Notes: generated from the letters alone by a model not told the origin. A stretch of DNA of 27,500 nucleotides from Neocallimastix lanati (nom. inval.) (GCA_016946835.1 JACVTC010000080.1:152501-180000); one strand, 5' to 3'; counted from the stretch's first letter, positions 10,818-21,103 are shown. Translations and numbers: made by a program.

Positions 10818-10943
10818 ACAATGACCAAATTCACTTTGATATCCTTCTTTGCAATATTTAGAAGATTTACCACAATAACCATACATACTACAACATTCAT
10901 CTGATCTTCTACAAGCTCCATAATTAGGACCACATCTTCCAGA
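10818..10943 (-). other. CBM18-type chitin-binding module 1, one Cys lost
   Basis: SGRCGPNYGAC...ECCSMYGYCGKSSKYC is typical, but the position equivalent to GCQPAYG in module 2 reads GYQSEFG, so one cysteine has become tyrosine and a disulfide is missing. The module is linked to module 2 by a Lys/Thr-rich spacer. Confidence 0.82.
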
Positions 10944-12812
10944 AACTGTTGAGGTAGGAATCTTTTTAAATGTAGAAGTAGTAGTTTGTATAGATTCAAA
11001 AGTATTAGTAACAATATTAGTAAAATCAAAATTAGAAGGATCAATGGATGTTGTTGTTGTTGGTGGATTGGTTGTAGTTGTTGTACTTGTTATTGTAGTA
11101 ATAATAGGAGTGGTGATGGTGGTGGTAGTAGTAGTATTCAGAGTAGTGGTAGTAGTAGTAGTAGGAATAGCGCTAGTAGTAGGTGTAGTAGAAGTGGTAA
11201 TAGTATTAGCAATAGTGGTAATAACGCTATCAGAAGAGCATGAAAGATTACCAGCATAAACTTCGCATCCATAATAAACATCATCTTTTGAATAGACAAT
11301 ATGTTTACCATTATTAGCTAAAACACCAACTGTATTAAAAATTTGAAAGGTTTCTGAAGCTCCGTATTCATTTAACTGTTTAATTATAGTATCAAAGGTA
11401 TATTCAATATCAGAATTTTCACTCATAAGAGTAGCAATCAAACCAGCTACTAATGGTGACGAATAAGAAGTACCATGGTCTACTAATTTTTTAATTTCAT
11501 TATTTACAAGAATTTCAGATTTAATTGAATATGCTGAATAGAAATTTACACTACTACCATAATTTGAATTCTCGTCTACTATATAATCACCTTCATTCTC
11601 CGCTCCATTATAAGTCTCTATACCACCAACACATATTACATTTTCAAATTCACAAGGAATAACTTGGTCTGTAAATTTATTCAATTCAACACCTGAATTT
11701 CCAGAAGGCGAAACAACAATACCACCTTTGTTAATAATGTCATCAATTGTATTTTTATATTGTTGGAAGTAATATTCTCCTTCCTTATGTATTTCTACTA
11801 TGAACAAATTCACAATTGTTTTATGAGGACGTATCATTTTTTCATTGATATATTGTAATCCTCCTAAAAGATCTTATTCTTTAATTTTTCCGTTATCGAA
11901 TAATGGAACCGATACACCATAAATATTAGCACGCTTAGCTGCACCATGCTTTAATCCGCCTGCCATATCGGAAACAATTTCACCATGATAATAAATTTCA
12001 TCATTACCACAATAATGATCAATTTCACTTAAATCTGCTTTACCATCCATAATATTAGCTGCACATTTTTTAATACGTTCATTACTATTTGAAAATTCAG
12101 GATAATCAAAATTAAAAATAGAATCTAATACAACAATATCAATTCCTTCTCCTGCGGAAGCTGGATAATAATAGTTATAATCATATTGATTAACTAAGTC
12201 TCTATTATATTTTCCTTGAGATAATAAGGATAAATGAAAATCTGGATTTTCTTGAACCTTTAAATCTTTCCAATGAGTTTCCTTTGAAATATCATCTTTA
12301 TTATATCTTGTTAAAGCAAAAGTCTTTGAATCTGGAACACATTCAAGCACTTCACTTATGGATTTAATCATTTTTACTAACTTTTCAGAAAGATAGGTAT
12401 ATAAGACTACCCTATTTTTAACTGAAGAAATTGGGTAAACGATATCAGAATTACCGAAAGTAAATAAGAATTTCTCATCATTTTTTTCTTTTCTTCAATT
12501 TTGATTTTTCTTCAATTTCATCTAATACTTCTGGATGTTTATAGGTATCTTTATTATCAATAATTAAATCATTAATTTCATTGATTAAAGATTCAATAAA
12601 TATTTGAGAATCCTGCGTTTTTGAATACTTAAATCTGAATAAATTTGTAATTCTTCAAAAGTATTATTAACAAAAATTAAATAATAGTTTTCTTTATTTT
12701 TACTTTTACTTTTATTTACCTTTTTGTTATTAACAGTGACAATAGTATGGTTTTTAGAATTAACAAAATTGAAAAGTAATATAATAATTCCCAATATATA
12801 AGTATACATCAT

Positions 12813-14146
12813 TTTTAAATGATTTTTTTTTTTATTTATATATGCATATATTTTATATAAATTTTATAATATTTTTATTTATTTATGTTAATTTTTGGTA
12901 AAATATACATTTATTTTAAAAATATAGTGATTATTTTTACTAGAAAAATTTAATTTATATAAGATTTATTATTTTTAGTACAACTTCTTCATGTATTATA
13001 TTTTTTATTTAATTTATTTTTATTATTATTATTTTTTATTAATTGTTATTATTATTATTATTATTTATTAACTAATTAATGAATAAAAAAAAAAAAAAAA
13101 AAAAAAAAAAACTATTCTTGCGATTTTATACTTTTTGACACAATTTTAAAATATAATTTAATATTTTATATAAATATATTCATTTATATATAAATATTTA
13201 CTTATTTTTTTTATTTTATATTTAATTTTATTTATTTTTTATTTTTTTTTTTTTTTTGTGGAAAATATTTATCATTTTATTGTTGTACCATTAAGGTTAC
13301 ACAAATTTCATCTTTTTATAATTAATTTTAAATATTTTAAATATTAAAAAAAATAAAAAAAATACGAAAAAAATACGAAAAATATACGAAAAAAATACGA
13401 AAAAAATAAAACACTCTCAAATATAATTTGTTTTACATAGATGAATTTTTTTTCACAAATCAAGAAATTTACTCTGATTTCCAATTAAAACTTTAACTTT
13501 TATAATTTTTGTTTCTATTCAGTATCATCATCAATTATAAAAATAAAATTTTAATTTAATTTGATAATGCTTCTTAAAAATAATGAATGAAATTATTGAT
13601 TTATACTCAATAAAAATTTAAACTTAAAATTATATTATATATAATGCATAATATTTATTATTAAGTAGTATTGTTTTCTTTCATCTTTCATATTTATTTT
13701 AAATTTTTTTATCTTATTATTCAATTATTTATTATTTATTATTTATTATTTATTAAAAAATACTTTTATTATAATATATTATTATTTATTATTTATTATT
13801 TTATTATTTATTATTATAATTATTTATTATTTATTATTTATTATTTATTTATTTATTATTTATTATTTATTATTTATTTATTTATTATTTATTATTGTTT
13901 TATACTAAATAAATAGTATCTAATTATATATAAACTACTATAAATCTATATAATGTTAATGATCTTAATTATAAATTATATAAAATCATTTTATATATAT
14001 ATAGATAGAAATAAAGATAATAAATGTCTCCATTAATTGAATTTTCTTTTTTTTTTTTTAATTAGAAACGAAAATAATAAAATATAAATTAAAAAAAAAA
14101 ATTAAATATATGAATTTTAAAGAATTATTATTTTTGTTAAGTATCA
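12813..14146. other. Intergenic AT-rich region
   Basis: Poly-A (13084-13110), poly-T, a short (AATACGAAAAA)-type tandem at about 13360-13408, and a (TTATTTA)-rich tract at 13720-13900. Reading frames through these tracts are artefacts of simple sequence. No gene is supported. The promoter of the protease gene would lie at the left edge, but no element stands out. Confidence 0.6.
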
Positions 14147-14224
14147 CTGATATAATACAAATATGTCACGTCACATATTTGTATATTTAATAATAATTAT
14201 TAATTATTAAATTTATATCTTTTC
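14147..14224 (-). repeat. Hairpin repeat family, copy C (inverted)
   Basis: Reverse complement of copy B: CTGATATAATACAAATATG, a hairpin at 14157-14182 (10-bp arms ACAAATATGT/ACATATTTGT, loop CACGTC), then TATATTTAATAATAATTATTAA and AAATTTATATCTTTT. The arms are preserved while the loop has changed completely from copy B, which is covariation-like behaviour. Confidence 0.78.
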
Positions 14225-14601
14225 TTAATAATAATTTTTATAATTTCTTATTTTAATTATATATTAATATATAATCAATAATATATTAATTAGAATAGTT
14301 ATATACTTTATAATAATTTAATATATTAAACTTTAAAATTTTATAATATATATATTACAATATAATTAAATACATAGTTGATATTATTAGTTATATTATC
14401 TATATATTATTCTATTTATATATTATTTTTTTATATTTAGTTTATTATAAAATTATAATTTTGTATGTAAATAATCCTAGTAATAACCATCCTTCGCATA
14501 ATTATTAAACGGAGGTTAATTTGGTTATATTATTTTTTTTTTTTTTTAGAAAATATTATTAATTAATAAAATTATAATTATATTACAAAATATTAAATAG
14601 T

Positions 14602-14622
14602 ACATAAAAGTCCCTCATATCA
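14602..14622 (-). repeat. 21-nt block shared with 8864-8884
   Basis: Exact reverse-complement match, placed about 380 nt beyond hairpin copy C, as the other block is about 260 nt before copy B. This supports two decayed copies of one element. Confidence 0.65.
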
Positions 14623-14799
14623 TCATCAATGTCATACGAACATTCAAAACATAAAACCTCATTATTATAACTTTATTCTATATGGCAATTGTATAGTTTA
14701 AATAAATTTTAAATTTTATTCTCCTTCTGGTTTCTAAAATAACAAATATATATATATATATATATATATAAACAAATCATGTATCATTTTTCACATTTC

Positions 14800-15175
14800 A
14801 CGTTCTCTAGGAGAATAGAAATTTTTAATTCCACATCAATTAAAACCTTCATCAATTTTAAAGGCTTTTCATATTTTTATATTATTGAAATTAGAATAGT
14901 GATGATTATAATAAACTTCTAAAAACATATTATTAACAATTTTATGAGTACAAATCATTTTTTTATAAATCAATTGTAATCCTTTAATAATTATCTGAAC
15001 TGAAAAAAATAATCATTTCATTTTGAAATAGCAATTCCATAAATATTATTTAATTAGGCATATTAATTCTTTAATCCACTTGTAATATCTGAAAACATTT
15101 TTTCACGATCATAATCTTCGCTAAAAACCATAATAATGGTCAATCTGACTTAAGTCCAATCCTCCTTCTACATTT
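14800..15175 (-). pseudogene. Heavily decayed second subtilisin-like protease copy
   Basis: Minus-strand fragments align in order with the protease at 10599-12812, across stops and frameshifts. DLSQIDHYYGF corresponds to DLSEIDHYCGN; EDYDREKMFSDITSGLKN to the His motif region YYHGEIVSDMAGGLKH; NIYGIAIS to NIYGVSV; IKGLQLIYKKMICTHKIV to LLGGLQYINEKMIRPHKTIV; GIKNFYSPRERE to GIVVSPSGNSG. The catalytic His position reads Arg, and many stops and frame changes are present. No Ser region or chitin-binding module remains. It is an old dead paralogue on the same strand, about 2.7 kb upstream of the younger copy. Confidence 0.78.
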
Positions 15176-15199
15176 AGTAATTTGTTGATCTGTATATAA

Positions 15200-15554
15200 A
15201 AGTTTGTAATAAATAAATAAAATAAAATAAAAATATTATAAATTAAAAGTATATAAATATTTAGCTATATTTTCATTGTTATTAAATAATAAAATAGACA
15301 AAAAAATGTTTCTTCACCTATTTTATAATAGTAATTTTTATTATTACAAATAAAATTTTGTTTATTTCATTGAATTTTAATAGGTTTTATTATATTTAAT
15401 TTAAATTTATTAATAAATAAATAAATAAATAAAATATAAATAAATAATTTAATTTATAACTTTTAATTATTTATTTTTTTTTATTTTTATATTTATATAT
15501 TTTTTATATTATTTATATACATATAAATTTATTTATATTTATTTATATATACAT

Positions 15555-15585
<31 letters not shown>

Positions 15586-15814
15586 CTTATTTTATTTTTA
15601 TTTTATTTTATTTTATTTTATTTTATTTTATTTTATTTTATTTTATTTTATTTCTCTAATTATAAATAATATTTATTTAATTATAAATAAAATTATTGGT
15701 TTTTTATTTTGTAATTTTAAATAATAATTAGATATAAATTAATAATTATTTTATTATATTTATTATTTTTTTTCAATAAAAAATTTTTTTTAAACGTTTT
15801 TTATTATAATTAAT
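15200..15814. other. Intergenic region upstream of the acetyltransferase
   Basis: AT-rich, with (TTTA)n at 15556-15583 and (TTTTA)n at about 15592-15651. It presumably contains the promoter of the downstream gene, but no recognisable element can be assigned. Confidence 0.55.
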
Positions 15815-16540
15815 GTGAATTATTTGAAAAGAATGGAAAAAACAAACGATACTGAAAATGTAAATAATAGTGAAAAATTTTATGATACAAAAACTAATTC
15901 TATAAAATGGATTGATATTGATAATTGGGAAAGGAAAGAACTATTAAATACATATATAAAAACTGATTTTCCTTATATAATTATTACAGCTAATATTTGT
16001 GTAACGAAGCCTTTACAGTATGCAAAAAAACATGGAATATCATTTAATAGAGTAATGATTTACCTCTGTACCAAAACAATTGATCAGATTCCAAATTATC
16101 GTTATCGTTTCATAGACGGTAAACCTTTTATTATTGACCATAGTAGACCAATTGCAACTCATCTATTTAAACCACAGAATGTTTTAGGTATGGTTGAATG
16201 TCCATGGCCTTGTAATAATATTATTGAATTCTGTCAGCAAAGTCACTTTGAAAGTAGTAATAATATTATAACAGGAGAACGGACAAGTGGCAAATTAGAT
16301 TATATAAGTTTTACATCTATTCCTTGGATTGAATATACTAGTTTTATACGTACCATTTCACATAATGGAACAGATAATGTACCAAAGATATCTTTTGGAA
16401 AGTACTTTAAAGATAAAATTGAAAAAGATAAAATTTGGATGCCTGTATCTAGCCAAACTCACCACGGATTAATGGATGGATATCACGTTGGTTTATTTTA
16501 TACAAATCTTCAAAAAGCCTGTTCCGAGTTGAAAATTTAA
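15815..16540 (+). CDS. Chloramphenicol O-acetyltransferase-like (type A CAT fold) enzyme
   Basis: 241 residues, intronless. Family landmarks are present in order: IDIDNWERKELLNTYIK (N-terminal CAT signature), FPYIIITANICVT, LDYISFTSIPWIEYTSF (the family's FSxxPWxxF region), PKISFGKYF, and the active-site HHGLMDGYHVGLFYTNLQ, whose second His (about residue 217) is the general base in the HHxxxDG motif. Known members are cytosolic trimers that move acetyl from acetyl-CoA to chloramphenicol or other hydroxyls. The length slightly exceeds the usual ~215-220 because of about 25 extra N-terminal residues. The ATG at 15833 is an alternative start. Absence of introns, bacterial-type family and much higher GC than its flanks suggest lateral acquisition (inference). 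The true substrate is unknown. Confidence 0.9.
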   Translation: MNYLKRMEKTNDTENVNNSEKFYDTKTNSIKWIDIDNWERKELLNTYIKTDFPYIIITANICVTKPLQYAKKHGISFNRVMIYLCTKTIDQIPNYRYRFIDGKPFIIDHSRPIATHLFKPQNVLGMVECPWPCNNIIEFCQQSHFESSNNIITGERTSGKLDYISFTSIPWIEYTSFIRTISHNGTDNVPKISFGKYFKDKIEKDKIWMPVSSQTHHGLMDGYHVGLFYTNLQKACSELKI

Positions 16541-17453
16541 TTTTTATTTATTTGTATATTTTTATATTTAATTATTATTTATTTTACTTTATTTTAATAA
16601 CTAATCAAAACTAATTTCTAAATATCAATAAAATGAATTTAGAAAGAGTGAAAATTTCATTAATTTATTAAAAATATAAATATATTTATTTTATATAATG
16701 AAAAATATTTAAAATTGATTTATTTAATTTTTGTAATTGTAGTTAATAGTAAAAAAAAAAAAATAATAATTATTTTAATTAATCCCTAGTATAATAATAA
16801 ATGGCATCATTTTTTATAATATATATAAAGTAGTACTAATTCAAGTAATAACATTAGTAATGTAAAATAAGTGAATATATTATTAATGAAGATAATATTA
16901 ACTAAACAAATGTATTATGATGAATGAATATAAAATACAATAAATTAATTGATCATTATAATTTAAATGTTTTTTTTTTTTAAAAAAAAAAAAAAAAAAG
17001 AAAATTATTTAATAATTTTTAAATTAGTTTATTATTTATTATTTTATTATGTATTTATTTTTTTTTTATTTTTTTTTTTTTATTATAATTATTATCATTT
17101 TAGTTTTTATTATTATTTTTCATTATTATTATTATTGTTAATATTATTATTATAAATAATAACATTTTAATATTTATTTGGCCTATTTTTTATTTTTATT
17201 ATTTTTTGTTGTTGTTGTTATTGATAAAATATATATGTTTAATACTCAAAATTAATATAAATATAAAATATCAAATTATTTCATATAAATATCAGATATT
17301 TTTGTTTTTTGTTTTTAATTGTTATTATTATTTTATTATTTTTTTTTTATTATTTTATTATTATTATTATTTATAAGTTTTTTTTATATTTTAATTTTAT
17401 TCTTTATTTTTTTTTTTTTTTTTTGAATTTGAATTTGAATTTGAATTTGAATT
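16541..17453. other. Intergenic between convergent genes
   Basis: Poly-A/T, (ATT) and (TTATT) tracts only. It ends in five TTTGAA units (about 17424-17453) that run up to the stop codon of the next, minus-strand gene and so form its 3' flank. Confidence 0.65.
17424..17453 (+). repeat. (TTTGAA)n hexanucleotide tract
   Basis: Five units directly abutting the stop codon of the minus-strand membrane protein gene. A 6-bp period cannot shift frame, and slippage here would only affect the 3' UTR. Confidence 0.85.
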
Positions 17454-18146
17454 TTACAATACTTTTGGCTTTTTATATATAAAACTTAAAACAACTAAAC
17501 CTAAACACATAATAAGGCCACAAAGACTGAAATTTCCGGATAATCCAAGTGGAGATAATGCGAAAGTTAATAAAATAACATTAAAGATACATGCCCATCT
17601 TGGAAGAACAGTCTTTTTCATAATAATTGGTATAAACAATGCTATTGACATAATAGTATAGCAAATAGCATCTGCTATTAAAATTATTTTATGTACATTA
17701 ACGAAATCTGTAGCAACTGAATAAGAAGTTTCACTTAATCCCATTCGAACAATAAGCCACATATTACTAGTGGATATGAGATGAAAAACAGCACCCATAA
17801 CAGCAGAACTAACACCAAAAATTTCTAATACAATAGCTGTACGAGGTACAAATGACTTCATATAGAAGGCAATTCCTAAAAGACCAACTGCTATCATTGT
17901 CATGGATAGTACCCCCATTATTCCCGATATTTGAAATCTAGTAGTTGATGTACCTTCCAAGATATGAAGCAATTTTTCAGAAGAACTTTGAATTTCCCAA
18001 GTAATTTTTCCATTTGGTAATAATTCAAGTATATAGTCAGCAATTAAACATAGAGCATAACCAAAACAGCCAACAATCATATACCATTGTTCTTTTGTTA
18101 TTGTACCTTTTATAGTTTCCTTATTTTTTTGAGTTTGTTTAGGCAT
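17454..18146 (-). CDS. Six-helix integral membrane protein, possibly DUF6796-like
   Basis: 230 residues, no intron, ATG at 18146 and TAA at 17454. After a charged, Lys-rich N-terminus (MPKQTQKNKE) there are about six hydrophobic helices: WYMIVGCFGYALCLIADYIL, SGIMGVLSMTMIAVGLLGIA, AIVLEIFGVSSAVMGAVFHL, IILIADAICYTIMSIALFIP, CIFNVILLTFALSPL and LCGLIMCLGLVVLSFIY. A charged HxxSTSNMW-type loop lies mid-protein. I see no catalytic motif. Helix order and the early ADY motif recall a bacterial family of unknown function (DUF6796), a tentative recognition from memory. Intronless structure, bacterial flavour and proximity to the CAT-like gene suggest another laterally acquired gene (inference). The gene is convergent with the acetyltransferase. 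Confidence 0.8.
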   Translation of the reverse strand: MPKQTQKNKETIKGTITKEQWYMIVGCFGYALCLIADYILELLPNGKITWEIQSSSEKLLHILEGTSTTRFQISGIMGVLSMTMIAVGLLGIAFYMKSFVPRTAIVLEIFGVSSAVMGAVFHLISTSNMWLIVRMGLSETSYSVATDFVNVHKIILIADAICYTIMSIALFIPIIMKKTVLPRWACIFNVILLTFALSPLGLSGNFSLCGLIMCLGLVVLSFIYKKPKVL

Positions 18147-18620
18147 TTTAATAATAGTGCTAATATTTAATAATAACTATTATAAAAATTTATATTAGAT
18201 ATTTTAATTTTATTATATTTTATTTTTATTAATACTTTACTTTTTTATACCATTTCACTATCTATTTTATTTTATTTTATTTTTATTCTTATTTTTATTT
18301 TAGCACTTTACTCTTTTATATTATATCACTTGTTATTTTATTTTATTTTATTTTATTTTATTTTTATTTTTATTTTAATACTTTACTCTTTTATATTATA
18401 TCTCTTGTTATTTTATTTTATTTTATTTTATTTTTTATTATTCTTATTTTATTTTATTTTACTTTTAATTATTCTTAATTAAATAAAGGGAATAAAAGTC
18501 AAAATGATTTCCAATTTGAAAATTTTAAATACTAAATTTTTGAGTCATAAATTATTTCTTTTAGATTAATTTTTATTAATTTAAATTTTATTTTTATTAG
18601 TACTTAAATCTAATACTTTT
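18147..18620. repeat. AT-rich minisatellite upstream of the membrane protein gene
   Basis: Between about 18235 and 18470 a unit of roughly 70 nt repeats three times: a unique-looking head (ACTTTACTCTTTTATATTAT, then ATCNCTTGTTA) followed by (TTTTA)n of varying length. It lies in the 5' flank of the minus-strand gene, so length changes could alter promoter spacing. Confidence 0.7.
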
Positions 18621-18628
18621 GTGATATA

Positions 18629-18804
<176 letters not shown>

Positions 18805-18980
18805 TATATAAATTGGTCATGTGTTTTATTCATATTTATATTTTTGACTTTTATTATGGAATTGATTGCTTAATTGTTTCGACATCGGCGATTTCTGTCT
18901 TTTTATTAATTTGTAATTTTAAAATAAATATATATATATTTACATTACATGAAAATCTAACCATATTTTTAATTAATAAA

Positions 18981-19023
<43 letters not shown>

Positions 19024-19125
19024 AAAATAAAAATATATTGATAAAAATATTAATATTTTATAATACGCAATGAAAAAAATATATATATATAAATACGTAA
19101 TTTTCTTTTCCAATTTTTATCTTGG

Positions 19126-19200
19126 TGGTAAGTACTCGGAGGGCTAATCCACACAGGATTTCTGGATCAATCAAGCGGCTCCGCCCCCGCCTCTTCTAAA
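19126..19200 (+). repeat. tRNA-like (SINE head-like) fragment
   Basis: A GC-rich island in AT-rich DNA. GGTGGTAAGTACTCGG resembles a box A/D-arm, and TTCTGGATCAATC resembles the box-B region TCTCTGGATCGACC of the element at 19696. It continues with a C-rich GGCTCCGCCCCCGCC. There is no plausible 7-bp acceptor stem and no poly-A tail, so it is neither a working tRNA nor a complete SINE. Confidence 0.5.
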
Positions 19201-19596
19201 TATTTATTTAAAATGTGATATATTTCAAAAAAAATGATGATTTACATTCGCCATATTCTGAAAATTTTTATTTATTTATTAATTTATTCATTTATTTATT
19301 TAATAATAATATTTAATATTTTTTTTTTATATAATATTTTTTAACTATAAAGTTTGTTTATTATATGGAAATTACTAAAAAAATATTTTATTTTATTTCA
19401 AGAAAATTACTAAAAAAATATTTATTTTTTCTTTTTTTTATTTTATTTTTTTATTATAAAATAAAATATTTATTTAATTATTATTTATTTATTTATTTAT
19501 TTATATAATAAAAAATTACAGTTATAAATATAAATAAATATGAAAATATTTTATTTTATTTTTTTTGTATTTTATTTTTTAAATCTTTTTTATTTT

Positions 19597-19627
<31 letters not shown>

Positions 19628-19681
19628 ATTTTTTTGTTTTTTTATCTTTTTATTATCAAATAAATATTAAATTATGAAATT

Positions 19682-19695
19682 ATTATATAATAAAA
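19682..19695 (+). repeat. Target-site duplication, left copy
   Basis: ATTATATAATAAAA, identical to 20129-20142 on the other side of the poly-A-tailed element. Confidence 0.8.
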
Positions 19696-20128
19696 GTCAT
19701 CCAGTTCTTATCCTGGGTTGTTAAGTCGTTGGCTTATCATACCAAAGGTCTCTGGATCGACCCCCACAAGTATCATATCTTCACGATTTTTCCCTTTGGG
19801 TTTTGCGTGAAAGGTTAGGGGTTAAACGATACTCAGGTAGGTATACTTTCCAAGTTTTCTATATTTCTAACACTATTAGAATCCCATTGCGTAAGCCTTG
19901 TCTGAGAGGATTTACAGTGTCCAGCTCCTCTGGGATGGCAAGGACGCCACCTATAGTTGGCTCTGCTTTCCCTCGAGGATCGCGTAGGGTGCTTCTATAT
20001 GGAGTTTCTTTGCTTATGGGGAGTTGAGAGCGTCGACGCCGTACCGGTATGGCAGTTAATCATACACCCATATTACTATATGGGGAAGACCAAAGTCTTC
20101 AGTCTATAAAAAAAAAAAAAAAAAAAAA
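19696..20128 (+). mobile_element. tRNA-derived SINE, apparently complete
   Basis: This 433-bp element is flanked by a perfect 14-bp direct repeat. The head (about 19710-19775) is tRNA-like: TTGTTAAGTCGTTGG as box A/D-arm, TTGG...CCAA as an anticodon stem, and CTGGATCGACCCCCA as box B (compare GGTTCGANYCC). The body is GC-rich and ends with two back-to-back hairpins, 20067-20084 (CCCATAT/ATATGGG) and 20085-20100 (GAAGAC/GTCTTC), then about 21 A residues. This is the architecture of a pol III-transcribed retroposon mobilised in trans by a LINE. The 74-codon open frame at 19803-20027 inside it has no recognisable domain and is probably chance. Intact ends and duplication suggest a young insertion. 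Confidence 0.78.
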
Positions 20129-20142
20129 ATTATATAATAAAA
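20129..20142 (+). repeat. Target-site duplication, right copy
   Basis: ATTATATAATAAAA directly after the poly-A tail, identical to 19682-19695. Confidence 0.8.
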
Positions 20143-21103
20143 TATTTATTTAATTATTATTTATATAAAAAAATTTATATATAATACGCCATCTCAAAAA
20201 ATATGTGGCTTATATATATTTAATTAAAGAATTCTTTATAAATATCAATGTTTTATTAGTGAGTTTCTCTGTTATTAAAATTTTATTAGAGTTATAAAAT
20301 TTATAATTATTTATTTAATAACGATTAATATTATAAAATTCATAATTATTTATTTAATAACGATTAATATTAAATAGTATATAAAATTTAATAAATTTAG
20401 TAATTAAAAAGTTGTTTGAATAATTTTTAAAAAAAAAATTTTTTTAATAAATTTTCTTTTCTTTTTTTAATTCTAATTTTTTTTTTTTTTTTTTTTTTAA
20501 TTTTTCTTTTAAAAAAGTTTATTCTAATCTTAATGATATTGAACAATAATTAAAAAATTAAAAATATAATAAAAATAATTGTTAATAAGTATTTTTACAA
20601 TAAAATATATCGATATAAATCATTTATTTTAGAAATGATATATAATTTAAATTAATATTATATTGGTAATCTAAAGTTTTTTGATTTTTTAATAATCTTT
20701 TCCTGAATCATATTTTCAAATTAATGCTCTATTTATATATAGTATTTTGTATTACAATTAATATTTTTTTTAGAGATAAAACAAAAAAAAATAATAATAA
20801 TATTATTAAAGTTATAATTCTTAATTAAAATTTTGGTTATTAATGAAATAATTGTAATTTAAAGATCATTAAAATAATTCCTAAATAAAAATTTGGGTAA
20901 GCGAAATTATTACATATAGTGTAAAGAACATAAAAATAAGATTAAACTTTTAATTAGAATTATTACAATAATTTTTATCAGAATTAACTTGAAGTTTATT
21001 TTAATATAAAAAATATTATATATTAATATATATATTAAATTAAATATAATATTTTAATATATGATATATATTTATATTAAGACATTAATATATAGGGTAG
21101 GGT
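20143..21103. other. Intergenic AT-rich region
   Basis: No supported gene. A 40-odd-nt sequence around AATTTATTTAATAACGATTA recurs in tandem at about 20294-20370. Otherwise only homopolymer runs. Confidence 0.6.

Larger units (their letters stand above)
10599..12812 (-). pseudogene. Secreted subtilisin-like serine protease with two CBM18 chitin-binding modules, broken
   Basis: Minus strand, 738 codons in one overall frame. The product would start with a signal peptide (MMYTYILGIIILLFNFVNS), then a propeptide-like region and an S8 peptidase. Catalytic Asp is in VVLDSIF (12123-12125), His in YYHGEIVSDMAGG (11985-11987), oxyanion Asn in VSPSGNSG and Ser in HGTSYSSPLVAG (11466-11468). A Thr-rich, probably O-glycosylated linker (about 11225-11030) joins two chitin-binding modules. 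Breaks: a -1-type shift near 12612-12617, a compensating shift at the A-run near 12481-12494, and an in-frame TAA at 11874-11876 between His and the oxyanion Asn. The ~133-nt segment between the shifts stays protein-like in the other frame, so an intron is unlikely. The triad residues survive, so decay is recent, or the breaks are assembly errors. Confidence 0.85.

Noticed and set aside
10577-11259. Overlapping open frames on both strands rich in Val, Cys, Gly and Ser
   Set aside because: Shadows of the Thr-rich linker and CBM18 modules of the protease on the minus strand.
11874-11876. Stop-codon readthrough or reassigned TAA in the protease
   Set aside because: The two frameshifts elsewhere in the same gene make ordinary pseudogenisation or sequencing error simpler, and other genes here use TAA as a normal stop.
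12481-12617. An intron joining the two frame changes in the protease
   Set aside because: The segment between them is clearly protein-like in the alternative frame (SQIFIESLINEINDLI), so removing it would delete coding sequence.
13671-13916. 81-codon Tyr/Ile/Leu/Phe frame
   Set aside because: Translation of (TTATTTA)-type simple sequence.
19126-19775. Genuine tRNA genes
   Set aside because: Box A/B-like sequence is present, but acceptor and T stems do not pair; a SINE head explains it better.
19803-20027. 74-codon GC-rich open frame
   Set aside because: Lies wholly inside the SINE, overlaps no known domain, and SINEs are non-coding.
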